Assembly (NCBI GenBank): GCA_014904845.1
Contig: MU119331.1
Span: 86,606-150,605 of the forward strand
Reading direction: 5' to 3'
Origin: Acephala macrosclerotiorum
Taxonomy: Eukaryota > Ascomycota > Leotiomycetes > Helotiales > Mollisiaceae
Length of the DNA stretch: 64,000 nt
Shown here piece by piece: positions 1-11,080 of the stretch; position 1 is the stretch's first letter, and the number at the start of each line of letters is the position of its first letter. Position numbers and translations under genes: made by a program. The notes under the pieces were generated by a model. That model saw nothing but the letters and a program-made list of their open reading frames with translations. It made no database searches and was not told the origin of the DNA.

Positions 1-164
1 TTCTCTGATGAAAACAGTATGCTCAAATTTGGACAGTAATCACCTCTATGCTCATCGAAAACTACATCTGTCAGCAATACAATCATGCCATCACTCTCCT
101 CTTCGTATGGGCAGATTTGCATAGTCGAGATATACTCAAAAAGTAAGATTTTTCCAACCTTCAT
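1..164 (-). CDS. possible 5' end of a gene running off the left edge
   Basis: Reading the minus strand, an ATG at 164-162 opens a frame of 54 codons that has no stop before the window edge; the same frame is open for about 37 more codons upstream of the ATG. The peptide begins MKVGKILLFEYISTMQ and is mixed hydrophobic and acidic, with no motif I recognise. Base composition is normal here, unlike the AT-rich DNA that starts near 585. It may be the first exon of a gene, an internal exon, or chance. Product unknown. Confidence 0.22.
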   Translation of the reverse strand, partial: MKVGKILLFEYISTMQICPYEEESDGMIVLLTDVVFDEHRGDYCPNLSILFSSE

Positions 165-452
165 TGCGCTCAAGATGGATGAAAATTTTAACAGCCATTG
201 AAGGCATTTTTTTCGACACGGCTGCAATGGGTCATTCTTTGCCGACGCAATGCTCGAGCAGCAATTGGAGCCGGGTCAAGGAGGTTGAGGAGGACAAAAG
301 CGAAAAGCGCGACAGCAGATGGAGCTGGGATAGTTTATCAGCGTGTCTCAATTTTTCGCAGTGTCTGATGATGTGTTTTAGTGGGCAATAAACGGGACGA
401 TAGGCGATTTAATTTCTACATTCGCTGTTGTTAAACTTTTGAATGGTTTTAG

Positions 453-564
453 TGCTGAGTAAGAACTGCAATGGATATTAATATCCCCGCACCTCGCTAG
501 ATCTCATCACTTTAATCAATTAACCAGCTCATCAAAATAATCAAATATATCGCTCAGATTGACA
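453..564 (+). repeat. left terminal repeat of TRIM-like element, nearly unmutated
   Basis: 112 bp with normal base composition, starting TGCTGAGTAAG and ending CAGATTGACA. It aligns without gaps to 931-1042. The AT-rich state begins only about 20 bp after its end. Confidence 0.65.
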
Positions 565-930
565 AGTTACAAGCCCGGAAAGTACTTATTAAATCGTCGT
601 ATTTTTTTACCCCAAGATATTAATTTTATTTAATATTATAATATTTTTATTTTATTTTAATTAAATAAATTAAAAACTAAAAAAATTTATTATTATTAAT
701 AAATTTTTAATTATATTATAATAATTAAAAAATAATAATTAAATATATATTTAATAAAAAAAATAAAAATAAAAAATTATTAAATAAAAAGCTCGATTAT
801 ATATAAACGATAAAAGTTATATATTACGCACGTATTTTATATAAAAAGTTTTTTATAATAAATAATTATATTTTATTTTATTTTTATAATTTTATTTTAA
901 ATATAAATTATTTAATTAATTATATAAAAA

Positions 931-1042
931 TATTAAATAAATATTATAATAAGTATTAATATTTTTATATTTAATTAAATTTCATTATTTTAATTAATTA
1001 ACTAGCTTATTAAAATTGTTAAATATATTACTCAAATTGATA
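931..1042 (+). repeat. right terminal repeat of TRIM-like element, heavily mutated
   Basis: This copy matches 453-564 over its full 112 bp, but most C and G positions have become T and A. Normal composition resumes directly after it. Confidence 0.65.
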
Positions 1043-1496
1043 ATAGCAACTAGCACTGCTTCGAATTTTCATAGCTCTCATTCACTATATGTATTTGAAG
1101 CTAGGTTTATGAGCAAGAAATGCAAATTGAAATATCACGATGGCAAAGCCTTTCAGATGATGTGTCTGTGCAGGTCAACAGAACTTGGCAAATCCGTATT
1201 TTATTCTGACATAGATCTCAACTCGAGTGAACGGTGAGACAGTATGTGAATGATATATTCAATAAGTGGTTCATTTCATCCATGATGCATTAAATACACT
1301 ATCCATGGACCGTGTTTCATGCTCCTTTAGACGCCGAAAACGTAAATTTAAGTAGACGCCCTCCAAATCATAATGTTGCCTCAGGAAACGGCGCTCGAGG
1401 AAAGAAACTTTGAATCCCCGGCAGGTCCGACTTTCCCTTTACGCCCTCCCAAACACTAATGAGCAAGTACAGTCTCGCAAGCAAGATCGTTAGAAA
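1043..1496. other. intergenic; no gene supported
   Basis: Normal-composition DNA between the TRIM-like element and the 3' end of the first regulator gene. A short plus-strand frame ends at 1237, but it starts inside the mutated repeat and shows no family resemblance. The segment next to 1496 probably carries the regulator's 3' UTR and polyadenylation signal. Confidence 0.4.
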
Positions 1497-4090
1497 CTAG
1501 AAAAATGAGCTTTGGCGGATGGGATCATTGATACCAGGGCGTGCAGGGCGTGCAGGTTTTGGGGCTGGTGGAGATTTCGGCATGGTAGGCATTTGGGGCC
1601 AATCCGGAACGAACAATTGCCCAGTAAAGCAGTAATCCCTGTCGTAATTTCCCCAATTCTGGAACAATCGATTGAAGGCTGTCGACGTCTCTGAAAAGTA
1701 TGTTAGCCCATCATGGTCAGAGATGGTAGGGGTGAATCTATACCTTTCCCGCTGAGTCTCTTTCCCAACCCTTTGATAAAACTGAGTTGTTCACCAGTGA
1801 AGTCCGCAATTTTAGGTCCATAATTGGGATCCCAGTCTGGGTTGAAGATAAATTGGCCTTTCAGATCACTGCGCCATACGCGAAGTATCATTTTCACAGC
1901 ACGAAGGATACCTTCAACAAGCTCAACCATTTGCGGGGTGTACCAAAACTACGTGTCCATGAGAAGAAAGCTCAGCGAATCTTTGGAGTACATACTGGGG
2001 AGTTGTTATGCATTGCCCATTTCCTTTGGTGTTTCATGATACACTCGCAGTTGTCTAGCAAGATAAAGTATGCCAGAAACAGCTCGAACATACGTTTCCT
2101 TCGGGTTGCATTGTTCGCATCCAGTAACCTCTGAATCTCTTTTAAAGCCAATTCCCGTGCTTCTGCAACGTGATATTTGACGATTATCGATGAAACCTCA
2201 GCGTCGAGAATAGGGGCGGCGGTGAGAGGGACTTTGCCTTCGTGATTGATTTGTAGGTCCAAAGTTTCAGATCCATGGAAGTGCCATCCTCCCTCAATAT
2301 GACGCGACCCGCTCCACACCATGAGGACCTTCTGGAGTAAGACGGACTATAGTGCATCAATTTCAATGTCAAGGTAAGGAAGAGAATCATCATACCGGTC
2401 CTTCCTCTGCAATGGCCAATTGATACGCCTTTCCAACGATCGAGAAAGCAATCGGCCTCTTCGTCTTTTGAATTCTGTTCGTTATCTCCTTCTCGATGCT
2501 TGTCCAAAGAAAGGTGCGAAAGTCCTTGACGGCCTCTGGGAAATCGGCAAATGCCCACAGACATTCATAGATAAATCGTTGAGATTCAGGGATATCTGTT
2601 TGATCGAAGGCCTTTGCTTTGCGAACAGCCAAACGGATTGTTGGACCGAAGCCGCGGGTTAATTCAACGGACTTCACCTCGGAATCCCAACCCTTAACTG
2701 GCTTCAAGATGCCGGTACCGGTGTCAAAATTTTCGGAGAACTCTGGCCTTCTGTAGTCAGGATCCACATACTTACGGAATAAGACTACCTCTATGATCTT
2801 CCCCCGTAAACATTCCGGTTGCCTGTCTAAAGTGGCACCACCTAAAGGGCATGTGAGGCAAGGGCCGTCTGGGTTTCTTGGGTTGATTATACACTAAGGA
2901 GTGCTTAGCAATCACTCCACGGCACCTGGTTCACTCTTACCTTAATTCTTTCCTTTCTACATCGTGCGCATGCTCCTCCGTTCATTCGTACTTGATTTGC
3001 ATCGCGTTTCTGATATCTGTCTGGGAATTTCTTCTCCGCCTTTCTTTTCTTCACTCCGCTCTTCATATTGCTTGCATTGCCCATCTTATCGTGCAGTTTT
3101 GTCCTGGCTTGCGTGTTACTGCGAGACCCTGAGCCCTGGCTCTTTTGCCCTTCGATCATCTTCAGTCCCGGTTCTGCCAATCGGAAGTCCATGGAAGATA
3201 CGTCCTCACTGCGTTCGTATATTGGAGAGGCTTGTGAGTATTGATGGAAGGTGGCAGGCTGCGAAGCTCCGAATTCAATTGCTCTCATTTCATTTGGAGC
3301 TGGCTCGAACTCATTGAGCTCTGGAAGACTTCCATAGAGCGAATGGCCAATTGCAGCGTAAGGCTGGAAGTGCAGAAGGGTGTCTGGCTGTGGCATAGGT
3401 TCGGTAGGTGCGAAATTCGATGTCATGGAAGCTGTTGTCGCTCCATGTTGCCAAGTGAAATCGGTTTCTGCTGGGGAAGACCGGTATGTGTTCGAGGCAA
3501 CATCTTGCGCTTGCCCTCTAAACTGCGGTTGGGAGACATCCCCACAACTAAGTGAGCCCAAAGTTGATGGGGGACAATTTTCAAAAGAGAGGCTGTCATT
3601 CTCAGGGAATGCTGTCTCGGCCGCAGCTTCGCTTGCCCAATTCTGCTGTGGCTGAACCAAGGCTGGAGCTTTTGCCCCGTTCAATTGCGGAGGAAACGGA
3701 TCTTGTCCTAAAGCACATGAGTATGCATAAATACCATGCAAACAACTATTCTGGAGGCTTACCTAGTCCCAATGTTTCAATTTCTTGATTCATGGAGATT
3801 CCGAGATTTAAGTGGGCTGAGACTCGCGGGATGCCACCTGAAACTGGCTTCACCTCCGTTTGAACAGTGGCCTCCAAGTTTTCAGGCAGATGATGAAATC
3901 TACCGTCGATACAACTATTGGGAGTGATAGATTGAGGAGAATAGGACTCTGTTGGGGGCTGACCTCCATGCAAGAGGTGAGCCTGATCAGCCGTGCCGAA
4001 TTCAGCCTCAAGAGATCGGATGCGTGCGTCGACCTTAGCACGAAGAATGTAACACTGATCGAGCGACGGCAGGTCCGAAATTTCGGCCAT
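1497..4090 (-). CDS. Zn2Cys6 fungal transcription factor with central zinc cluster
   Basis: Nuclear DNA-binding regulator of the fungal binuclear-cluster class; target genes unknown. Six exons by eye: 4090-3763, 3707-2941, 2893-2396, 2346-1996, 1948-1744 and 1690-1497, giving 780 residues with every junction in frame. The five introns are 47-55 bp with GT-AG ends; the one at 2894-2940 has a clear branch site (tgctaa). Residues 1-350 are low-complexity and rich in Q, P and S. The zinc cluster lies at residues 356-393, Cys356, 359, 366, 377, 380 and 393, and is split by an intron exactly before Cys366. The last Cys-Cys spacing of 12 is longer than usual. The C-terminal half contains the stretch FWYTPQMVELVEGILR and a DPNYGPKIADFTGEQL segment, a recognisable conserved fungal regulator region. 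It is divergent from the kinase-like gene at 4764. The family is well supported; the exon map is likely but untested. Confidence 0.85.
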
Positions 4091-4763
4091 TGAACTTCAC
4101 AGGTAGGTGTGCGCAATTGTGATGCAAGGCTCCGCGGAAATGGCTTGTATGACTTGTGAAACCAGGTTGGTGCTCATAAGAAGAGGGTGCGGCAAATGCA
4201 CCTGGGCGCGACAGCCGAGAGCTCGTTAGTTCCTTTGTACAGTGTATTTAGATGGTACGGTTATTTGAAGTTTCGATACGTCGCTATAAATGAGAAAGGG
4301 GTTGAGGAACAAGTCGAGACTCATCGTAAACTGTCTGCTACAGTAGTTACTGACAGCTCAGCAGTCGCAATGTCTCACTAGGGATCAGGTAAGGTTATTC
4401 CGTACGGAATGTTTGATGCAGAGGAAAACCGGTGAGCAGGGGAGCGTGGCCACCCAAGCCATTAAAACCGGGAAGCAGGGTTTACAGAAGCAAAGGCGCT
4501 GCGGCGGCATGGACTTGAAAACCGGCGAGTGAGCATGACTCTTTTCTGGCACTTTTTAATGCGCTCAAAAGATCTATATAACGACTTCAGGCGCTTCAGT
4601 TGTCCCCGGTTTCTGTCTTCAACCCATTGCGTTCTCTTGGCCACTGCACTGTGCTGTTCCTCCAATTTCTCACAGCAAAACCGGCTGCGCCACATCGTAT
4701 CACTTCGTCGATACAGCGCAGGTGGCACCTTATCTAGTCCCCGAGAAAGACAAGACTCTCCCC
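4091..4763. promoter_or_regulatory. divergent promoter region between regulator and kinase-like gene
   Basis: 673 bp separating the start codons of two divergently transcribed genes, so it should contain both promoters. I see no convincing TATA box or operator repeat. The inference rests on gene orientation only. Confidence 0.45.
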
Positions 4764-6602
4764 ATGAACCTATCCGATCGAGTGCGTAGGCATGTTGCCT
4801 TCTCTGCGGCCGGGGTCGTCCCGTTCCCCGGAAATTGTGACCGCTACCTCGGTTACCCTGCCGGTGCTAATGAGGAGCTCTGCGGCCAAGTTGAACCTCG
4901 GTTGTGGAGAAGCTTAAGTCACGGAGTGCCCAGCCCCACGTGGCGCATTGACGGAGCTATGTTTGGTACGAGATATTTTGCCACTCCGCTGTTCCTCTTG
5001 CCAGATTTTCCACCATTACGAATCGACGTTGTAGTTCCGGACCAGCTGGACTGGGCCCCGGAGCTCTGGACGGTCCTTGGATCCAGCGACAGCGTCCACA
5101 TGCATGATCAGAGAGTAGCAGACTTAGGCATCTCACGCTACCTCATCCTTTTGCTCGACAATTGGTCCCGCCATCATCCAGACTTCGAGCGACTGTATCG
5201 AGGATTGCCTTTTGGATCATCAATACTAGTGGGAGAGATTGGGCTCAAGTTGTCAGAGAGCAAAATCAGAATCGAGCGCAACATTGAGCTCCCAACCCAT
5301 CTTCTCTCAATCGACACTTTGCAGGAAATGTGGAAACTCCAGCATAAATCCATGCCAGTAGCCATTGACCTCCACCAACTCCGATTTGTAAAACGGCTCC
5401 ATTCCTCCATCTGTCTCATCGAACATGATGCCAGCCCCATGGTCTTCAAATCCGATACTTCGTCTCCCAATTCTATCTATCACGAAATCAAAGTACTCTT
5501 ATCACTCCCTCCTCATCCCAACCTTGTCGGTCCACCGAAAGCTCTCGTGACAATTTCGGGCGATTCTCAGAAGGGAAAAGACCTTGTTTGCGGGTTCCTG
5601 CTTGATTATTATGAACTTGGCTCAATGGAAACATATTTACCTCAGAATCGAGACAGTCACCCTCCGAGTCGTCAGGATCAGTTGCGATGGTCCTTGGAGC
5701 TTGCTTCGGCACTAATACACATTCATTCGCAACCTGGAATGTTTTACTCGGATCTGAAAATGGACAATATCTTGCTACGTTCGATCAATGGAAAGATGTC
5801 CATCGTTCTCGTTGACTTCGAGCAGAGTCGTAATCTCTACACGTGGGCCCCGCCGGAAGTTTTCTATGTCGAGTGGATTGCTGAACTGAGCTTTCGCGGG
5901 CTTAGCCGAAATGATGGCCTAACAGGCAAGATGATGTCAGATTTTCGGGAATTAATGGAACGCTACTTTTCCTCCCGAGGTGTCACTCTACCAGTTCCCG
6001 TTCAGCCGCCGGATTACGATAACCCAGAGCACGGCTGGTATTACCCTTGGCTCACCAGTACCCCGGAAGAGCAGGAGTCTGGCGCCGTTTATTGTTTGGG
6101 GAGAGCTCTTTGGTGTATCTTCGAGTGTGTCGGTAACACATCTAATGTCTTGGGGCGGTCTCATCCTCACGATTATGAATCTCAGTATGAATTTCCTAGA
6201 TTCACACCTCGAACACCAGATCTGGTCCAGAATTTCATAAAGAGATGCACTTCTGGAGCAAGAGAGTGGACAGATGATGGACCTTTAGGACTATTTCGTC
6301 GAGGTGGGAAGGTATATCCGAGGGGCCAGACGGGCGCCATGGGACAGCCGATTGCTACCGTGGAGGAAACCAAAGAGGCTGTCAACAGAGTTTGGGAGCT
6401 TGAGATTGTGAAGGCGCGGGAGTTCCTGCTAGCTCGAGAAAAATATGGGAACGGTAAAGCCGATGCGAATGACGTGAAACTGCTGGGATACCTCGAACGC
6501 CCAACATTGAAAGATGTTCATGTTTTCTTGAAGGATCTTGCAGCTACAGATCTTGAAACCGTCGAGAGAGTGGGATGGTTGAACAATTGCGTCGTGTCTT
6601 AG
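4764..6602 (+). CDS. protein-kinase-like protein with altered HRD and DFG motifs
   Basis: Intronless, 612 residues from the ATG at 4764; the frame stays open upstream to a GTG at 4722, but ATG is expected in a fungus. Residues 1-200 are an unrecognised N-terminal region. The kinase fold follows. VFK with Lys229 is the likely ATP-anchoring lysine, and YHEIKVLL supplies the helix-C glutamate. The catalytic loop reads YSDLKMDN (Asp330, Lys332, Asn335), so the His-Arg before Asp is replaced by Tyr-Ser. The metal-binding loop is VDFEQ with Asp351, so DFG has become DFE. The core catalytic residues are kept, so it may be active; Tyr-Ser-Asp suggests a divergent kinase lacking the RD activation arginine. 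The substrate is unknown. It lies between a Zn2Cys6 gene and a dioxygenase gene. A small-molecule kinase of the same fold is an alternative. Confidence 0.8.
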   Translation: MNLSDRVRRHVAFSAAGVVPFPGNCDRYLGYPAGANEELCGQVEPRLWRSLSHGVPSPTWRIDGAMFGTRYFATPLFLLPDFPPLRIDVVVPDQLDWAPELWTVLGSSDSVHMHDQRVADLGISRYLILLLDNWSRHHPDFERLYRGLPFGSSILVGEIGLKLSESKIRIERNIELPTHLLSIDTLQEMWKLQHKSMPVAIDLHQLRFVKRLHSSICLIEHDASPMVFKSDTSSPNSIYHEIKVLLSLPPHPNLVGPPKALVTISGDSQKGKDLVCGFLLDYYELGSMETYLPQNRDSHPPSRQDQLRWSLELASALIHIHSQPGMFYSDLKMDNILLRSINGKMSIVLVDFEQSRNLYTWAPPEVFYVEWIAELSFRGLSRNDGLTGKMMSDFRELMERYFSSRGVTLPVPVQPPDYDNPEHGWYYPWLTSTPEEQESGAVYCLGRALWCIFECVGNTSNVLGRSHPHDYESQYEFPRFTPRTPDLVQNFIKRCTSGAREWTDDGPLGLFRRGGKVYPRGQTGAMGQPIATVEETKEAVNRVWELEIVKAREFLLAREKYGNGKADANDVKLLGYLERPTLKDVHVFLKDLAATDLETVERVGWLNNCVVS

Positions 6603-6682
6603 TCTTCTTCATTTTCGTTTCCTACCTCTCTTGAAGTTCGTCGGATGATTTATTTTTCGCGTCGAAAGCCAGCGGGTGTGTT

Positions 6683-6865
6683 TCATGTCTTCTTCCCTTT
6701 TTTCAAATGACTCAATAGAAACGAGGCTGTAGCCGGGACTTTTTCGGCTCGTAAGTTGCCGTTTGGGGATCTTCGGAGATAACTTTTGGGTTTTAATGCT
6801 TGCTCAGCTTTTGTTTCTTGCTTCTTGAGATGTTTTTGAAGTATCTTTTGCTCCTTGGTTGGCAT
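6683..6865 (-). CDS. possible small basic protein, 60 residues
   Basis: From the ATG at 6865 to the TGA at 6683 the minus strand encodes 60 residues beginning MPTKEQKILQKHLKKQETKA. It is strongly basic, with a predicted helical first half, and ends in a lysine-rich tail. It has an ATG start and some resemblance to short nucleolar or ribosome-associated proteins, but I do not recognise it. It may be a chance frame or the last exon of something decayed. Confidence 0.2.
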   Translation of the reverse strand: MPTKEQKILQKHLKKQETKAEQALKPKSYLRRSPNGNLRAEKVPATASFLLSHLKKGKKT

Positions 6866-8104
6866 TTCCCTCGTGTGCGTACGCAAGCAACTTCTTGATG
6901 ATGTGGAATGTCTCCAGTTAAAGCTAAAATTTCCTTGTCTTGAGAAATTAGCTTCACATACTGATGTCTCATCGCCTGGTCACGTGAAGTGAGGAATAGG
7001 CGTATGCTGAAGCCCTCGATCCTGCTTTTACCCACGTCCCTCCAAAGAGAACGTAGTGTCAAATTTGGGTGCTTGCATTGGGGATTTCTACCAACACTCA
7101 GTGAGACTCAGCCCCAAGAACGGAAACATCCCCAAAGCCCTTCTAGATGCAAGATGCTGATAACGTTACTTCAAGACCAAGATATCTCAGGGGAGCGACT
7201 TGCATATTGCTGCAGCCAGCTTGCAACCCTATGATTCACTCTCCATAAGAACGGTGGAACTAACTACCTGTACTTCGCATTGCACACGACTGTGGATGTG
7301 ATGGAGCAAACCATACCCTCCTGAGTGCCAGGTATGTCGCTTCTTCGAGAATGAAAAGCTAAGCTGCCAAGACGCGATATGTACTGTGGAAGCTTTCTAT
7401 CGCCACGTTCACGGAGAAATACAGCAGACTTAGCCTAGCGGGCTGGTCTCGTTGCCCCCTTGCCGCAGGGATTCAGAAACCCCATGCTGCCAAATAGTTG
7501 TGTGTCGCTCGTTAATCGACATTTGAGTTCAGATTTTTTGACGCAATCAATTCTCGACTTTGGTGCTCCTAGCTTTGCTTTCGAATCTCCCAATGAAATA
7601 TCAGAAGATATCAATGAGATAATTCATCACCTACGGCATTAATGCCCGTGCGAGCTGCTGGCCAGTGAAGTAGCCTCAAGGTGAAGCCGCCTTCCCTGGT
7701 ATACAGCTGGTCGCGTCGCAGAGATGTACCGCAAGCACCGAGCCACTTCTCCCGGGCTGTTTCCAACCCATTTGGGTTTCCGGTGAAGATGCTTTCATCT
7801 TAGAGGTTCAACTTGCCTACCACACCACCCAACCGCCTCACCGGCGACGCCCGATTACTGCTATCATATAAGGCGTGTGATGATCTATGTTTCAAGTGGC
7901 TAAATGCCAACGCCCTCATGATAATCCTGCGACATGGGTCGGCATGAAGGAATTATGTGGTGTTCACGACGCCACAAGACTCATTGAATTTTATTGGTTG
8001 TAGGCTCTCATCCTAGCTGTGTGCGCCCGATTTGTACGACCTTGGAGGCCCACGAGGGTTAAAACATTGTGCCTTGGACTTGGAAAGTCAGGGAGTCGAG
8101 CAGA

Positions 8105-8380
8105 TCAGGTCATAATTCCCAAGACAGCGAAATAGTAAGTGCTCTTTCTCATGAAGCCGATCCATTTCTTGAGCGATAAATGAAAGATCAAAGCTCGTCT
8201 GATGTTAGTGGGTTCAAATGTTAGCTGCGTGCCTGTTCCTTCGAAAGTATAAGGCTCACGTTTGCGAGGGTGCAGCTGCTTAATAGACACCATCCTATCA
8301 TACTGAGAGGAAGTGCATTTAGGGCAACCACACGAACCAAGCAAAAATGAATGGGTTGAATCTCCTCTTTTGTCGTACAA
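8105..8380 (-). pseudogene. possible decayed fragment with Cys-X-Cys-X2-Cys knuckle
   Basis: A 91-codon minus-strand frame begins MYDKRGDSTHSFLLGS and contains CGCPKC followed by a basic patch. This loosely recalls the zinc-binding N-terminal domain of gamma-butyrobetaine-hydroxylase-type enzymes, where a similar CxCPxC precedes a TauD-like catalytic domain. No catalytic domain follows on this strand, and the frame lies in the promoter region of the dioxygenase at 8644. It could be a relic or coincidence. Confidence 0.15.
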
Positions 8381-8643
8381 GGTGTTTTATGCCCTTTCTT
8401 CAATAAATTATCCTCGAAATCTGCCTCACACTAGTCCCTATTTTTCACCGACCCTCGAGCAGCGAGCCGACAGGTCGCGGCTCTGTGCCATCAATGAACC
8501 ATATAACCCTCATTCACCAACCTCGCCATCTTGCTTCCATCATGAAAGACAGAAGGCTCTCGATGTCTATGAAAACCATACAACTATACTACGCTCCGTT
8601 CCATTGAACACCACTTCTCCAATCCATTTTCATTGTTCCCAAA

Positions 8644-10184
8644 ATGCCCTCCCAGCAGCTCTTCTCTGAAGAAAATGATGGATTCTCTGCTAAGTTTCCT
8701 AATATAGAGATGCGGGAAGATGCAAATCCCGCCCAGCACACTCCACTCTATCCCAGTCTCGCCAGAATTGGGTATGTACCCGATCTTGAATTGCACCAAG
8801 CTCGTCTGCAGTCTTCCAGAAAGCGTCTGCAGGCAAGTGGTGGTGTTGGTAATCTACCCAAAGAGTGGCCCCAAGTTCTTCAAGGACCATTAGTCTGGAG
8901 CGGATCGGACCTGCAAACAAGCAATGAGTGGGTCTACAATTTCTCCGAAATGGACATCAAAGAAATACGTTCAGGACTGGAACACTGCAAAGGTGAATGG
9001 CGTCCTCTTCCAGCCTATACATAGTCATACCAAAATCATGGCCCGAGACTAACAACCATTTGTAACAGGTCTGAAGCTTGAGCTTTCTCAGGTCAAAAAG
9101 ACATCCTTTCCTCTTCCTCGCTTTGGCAAGATACTTGAGGATCTAAGCTCGAAACTACACAATGGTCGAGGTTTCTTCATCCTCAAGGGACTCGACCCTA
9201 AGGAGTTCACTCGAGAGGATAATGTCATCTTGTACTTGGGCATCTCAAGCTACATTGCAGAGCAGAGAGGCAGACAGAGCCATGACGGAAGCTTGATCAG
9301 TAAGTCCAGACCTCTTCACATTAGCATCAGCGACATTGGTTTCCTTACTATCATAGCACATATTACCGATGCCGTCCTCTCGAACATACCACGGCCTGAG
9401 CGCCCATCTCTGTACTCTAACGTCGCCCAGGTATGAAATTAGCAACAAGTCATATGAAAAGCTTCAAAGCTAACTCACTATAGCCCTATCATAACGATAT
9501 TACACCCGATATACTAGCATTGTATTGTCTCAACTCTGCCATTTCCGGTGGTAAAAGCTGCATAGCATCGTCCTGGACAGTCTACAACGAGCTCGCCGAA
9601 ACTCGACCAGACATCATTCGTACGCTAGCAGAGGACTCTTGGAACACGTGAGTCATTCGTGGAGCCCCAATGAAAAGCTTATCAGCAGCGCTGAAATGAT
9701 TATACATAGTGCCGGTGGTTTTCGTCTCTTGAAAAGTCATGCTCTTCTCTACAATAACAGCAAAGGAAGACCTATCTTGAACTTTTCCCGTCGCATTTTG
9801 ACAAGTAACGACAATTTTCCTCGAACTAGAGATTTCTCCCTCTTCGAACCCCTCACAGAGGCTCAAGCAGAAGCTCTTGATGCTGTAAATTTCACAGCTG
9901 TCAAGCATGGGTTGGAGATCAACTTGCTGCCTGGAGATATGTGCTTCGTCAATAACCTTGCACTGTTGCACGGTCGAAACGCTTTCGAAGACAGCGACGA
10001 GTCGAAGAGATACTTTTTGAGGCTTTGGTTGAGAGACCCTGAAAGAGCTTGGGATATTCCAGAAGGGCTGCGGAAAGTTCATGATCTCGTTTTCCAGCCA
10101 CAACCCGACATTGAGGATCATTGGGATATCGATCCATATAGCGCCAAGGGGCATGAGTTGAAATCCTCTACTAACTGTGGCTGA
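8644..10184 (+). CDS. TauD/TfdA-family Fe(II)/2-oxoglutarate dioxygenase
   Basis: Oxidises an organic substrate using O2, Fe(II) and 2-oxoglutarate; the actual substrate cannot be read from the sequence. Five exons (8644-8992, 9069-9299, 9357-9430, 9484-9647, 9710-10184) join in frame to 430 residues. The four introns are 53-76 bp with GT-AG ends. The iron triad is visible: His221 and Asp223 in PYHNDI and His360 in LLHGRNAF. Arg377 in RYFLRLWLRD is the likely 2-oxoglutarate carboxylate anchor. No signal peptide is seen, so it is probably cytosolic. The start ATG has A at -3. It sits between a kinase-like gene and a second Zn2Cys6 regulator, which fits an inducible catabolic or tailoring role. 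The family call is strong; the start and splice sites are by eye. Confidence 0.88.
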
Positions 10185-11080
10185 CATTGGACGAGATGAT
10201 CTTTTGGGTTTCATGAGGTAGTAGCTCGGTTTTTATCAAGTTCTTCACGAGTTTCGTTATGGTAACAAATGTTCCTAGTCTCGGTGTAATATTTTCTTTT
10301 CCAAAAATTGCTTTGCTTTGGGCAACGTGGTGTGAGTCGATGGTCCTAGGTATTCTGATGCTTGGAAAGGTTTTGATAGTCACTTGAATTCGAGTCCAGC
10401 TGCAAATCGCGCCTCTCATCCATAGGCACAACCAGTGAATGCGGTTCGATTTATCATCAATCCCTCTCCACACCCACACGAAAGCGACCAACTCATTCAG
10501 AGGTCTGTGGAAACTACTGAAAAGGCGCTGATGCGAGGATGGGTGCTACTAGCAACTGGGTTATCTTTCCCTTTTCGTCCTAACAGATCACAGCCCCAAC
10601 CTTTGAAAAATTCACCAATAGAAGCTCGAGTCAGCCCTCCAACGTGATGCATATCTGAGTAGCCAGGACGAGCCACACCCGCAGAATCCAGGGCGATGGC
10701 GCACGCACCCAATCGTGCCGATTTCGTGTTTTCGGTCAGTAGCCGGGCGTCATGCTCGCCCCATTTTCCCACACGGTGCTAGGCACACTTTGTGTCACTC
10801 GACAAGGCAGCGAAAAAGTGGTGAGCAGTTGCTCAAACAACAAGGCAGTATACGTGGCTGAGATGTTCTGTAGCGGTACTTTTCAAGCTTTGTTTTAGGC
10901 TGATATGCCGAAGGCCACGGAATGGTAAAGTCGGTCAGCGACGTATGTCTTGACCATTTCTATAAGGAGCCAATGCATATCATAATTTTGGGCCTTCTAT
11001 TTAAACTGTAAACTAAGCAGAACAAGATTCATCAGACCAAAACCTCTTGTTCAGTAGCATACGGAAATCAATTTCCCCAA
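10185..11080. promoter_or_regulatory. intergenic with 3' UTR of dioxygenase and promoter of second regulator
   Basis: 896 bp with no supported gene. A TATTTAAA box at 10998-11005, 76 bp before the next start codon, is a plausible core promoter element. The short frames here lack family features. Confidence 0.35.

Larger units (their letters stand above)
453..1042. mobile_element. TRIM-like miniature LTR element, partly RIP-mutated
   Basis: Two 112-bp direct repeats (453-564 and 931-1042) are collinear without gaps at a constant offset of 478 bp and enclose 366 bp of AT-rich DNA. The left copy starts TG and ends CA. The right copy starts TA and ends TA, as expected after C-to-T and G-to-A change, and nearly all other differences are transitions in the same direction. 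The interior holds no reading frame. Size and layout fit a terminal-repeat retrotransposon in miniature. A clean target-site duplication is not visible (flanks ttag and atag), and I see no obvious primer-binding site. Confidence 0.6.
6603..8643. other. 2-kb intergenic region, no firm gene
   Basis: Normal base composition, with several frames of 60-120 codons on both strands but none with convincing family features or a consistent intron chain. The end near 8643 should contain the dioxygenase promoter. Two weak candidates are listed separately at 6683-6865 and 8105-8380. I see no tRNA-like cloverleaf. Confidence 0.4.

Noticed and set aside
8205..8220. tRNA B-box-like gggttcaaat
   Set aside because: The trailing bases do not fit the T-loop and no acceptor or anticodon stem pairs around it.
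9582..10214. 210-codon minus frame opposite the dioxygenase
   Set aside because: The plus strand carries the iron-binding residues, introns and the family pattern, so the minus frame is a shadow.
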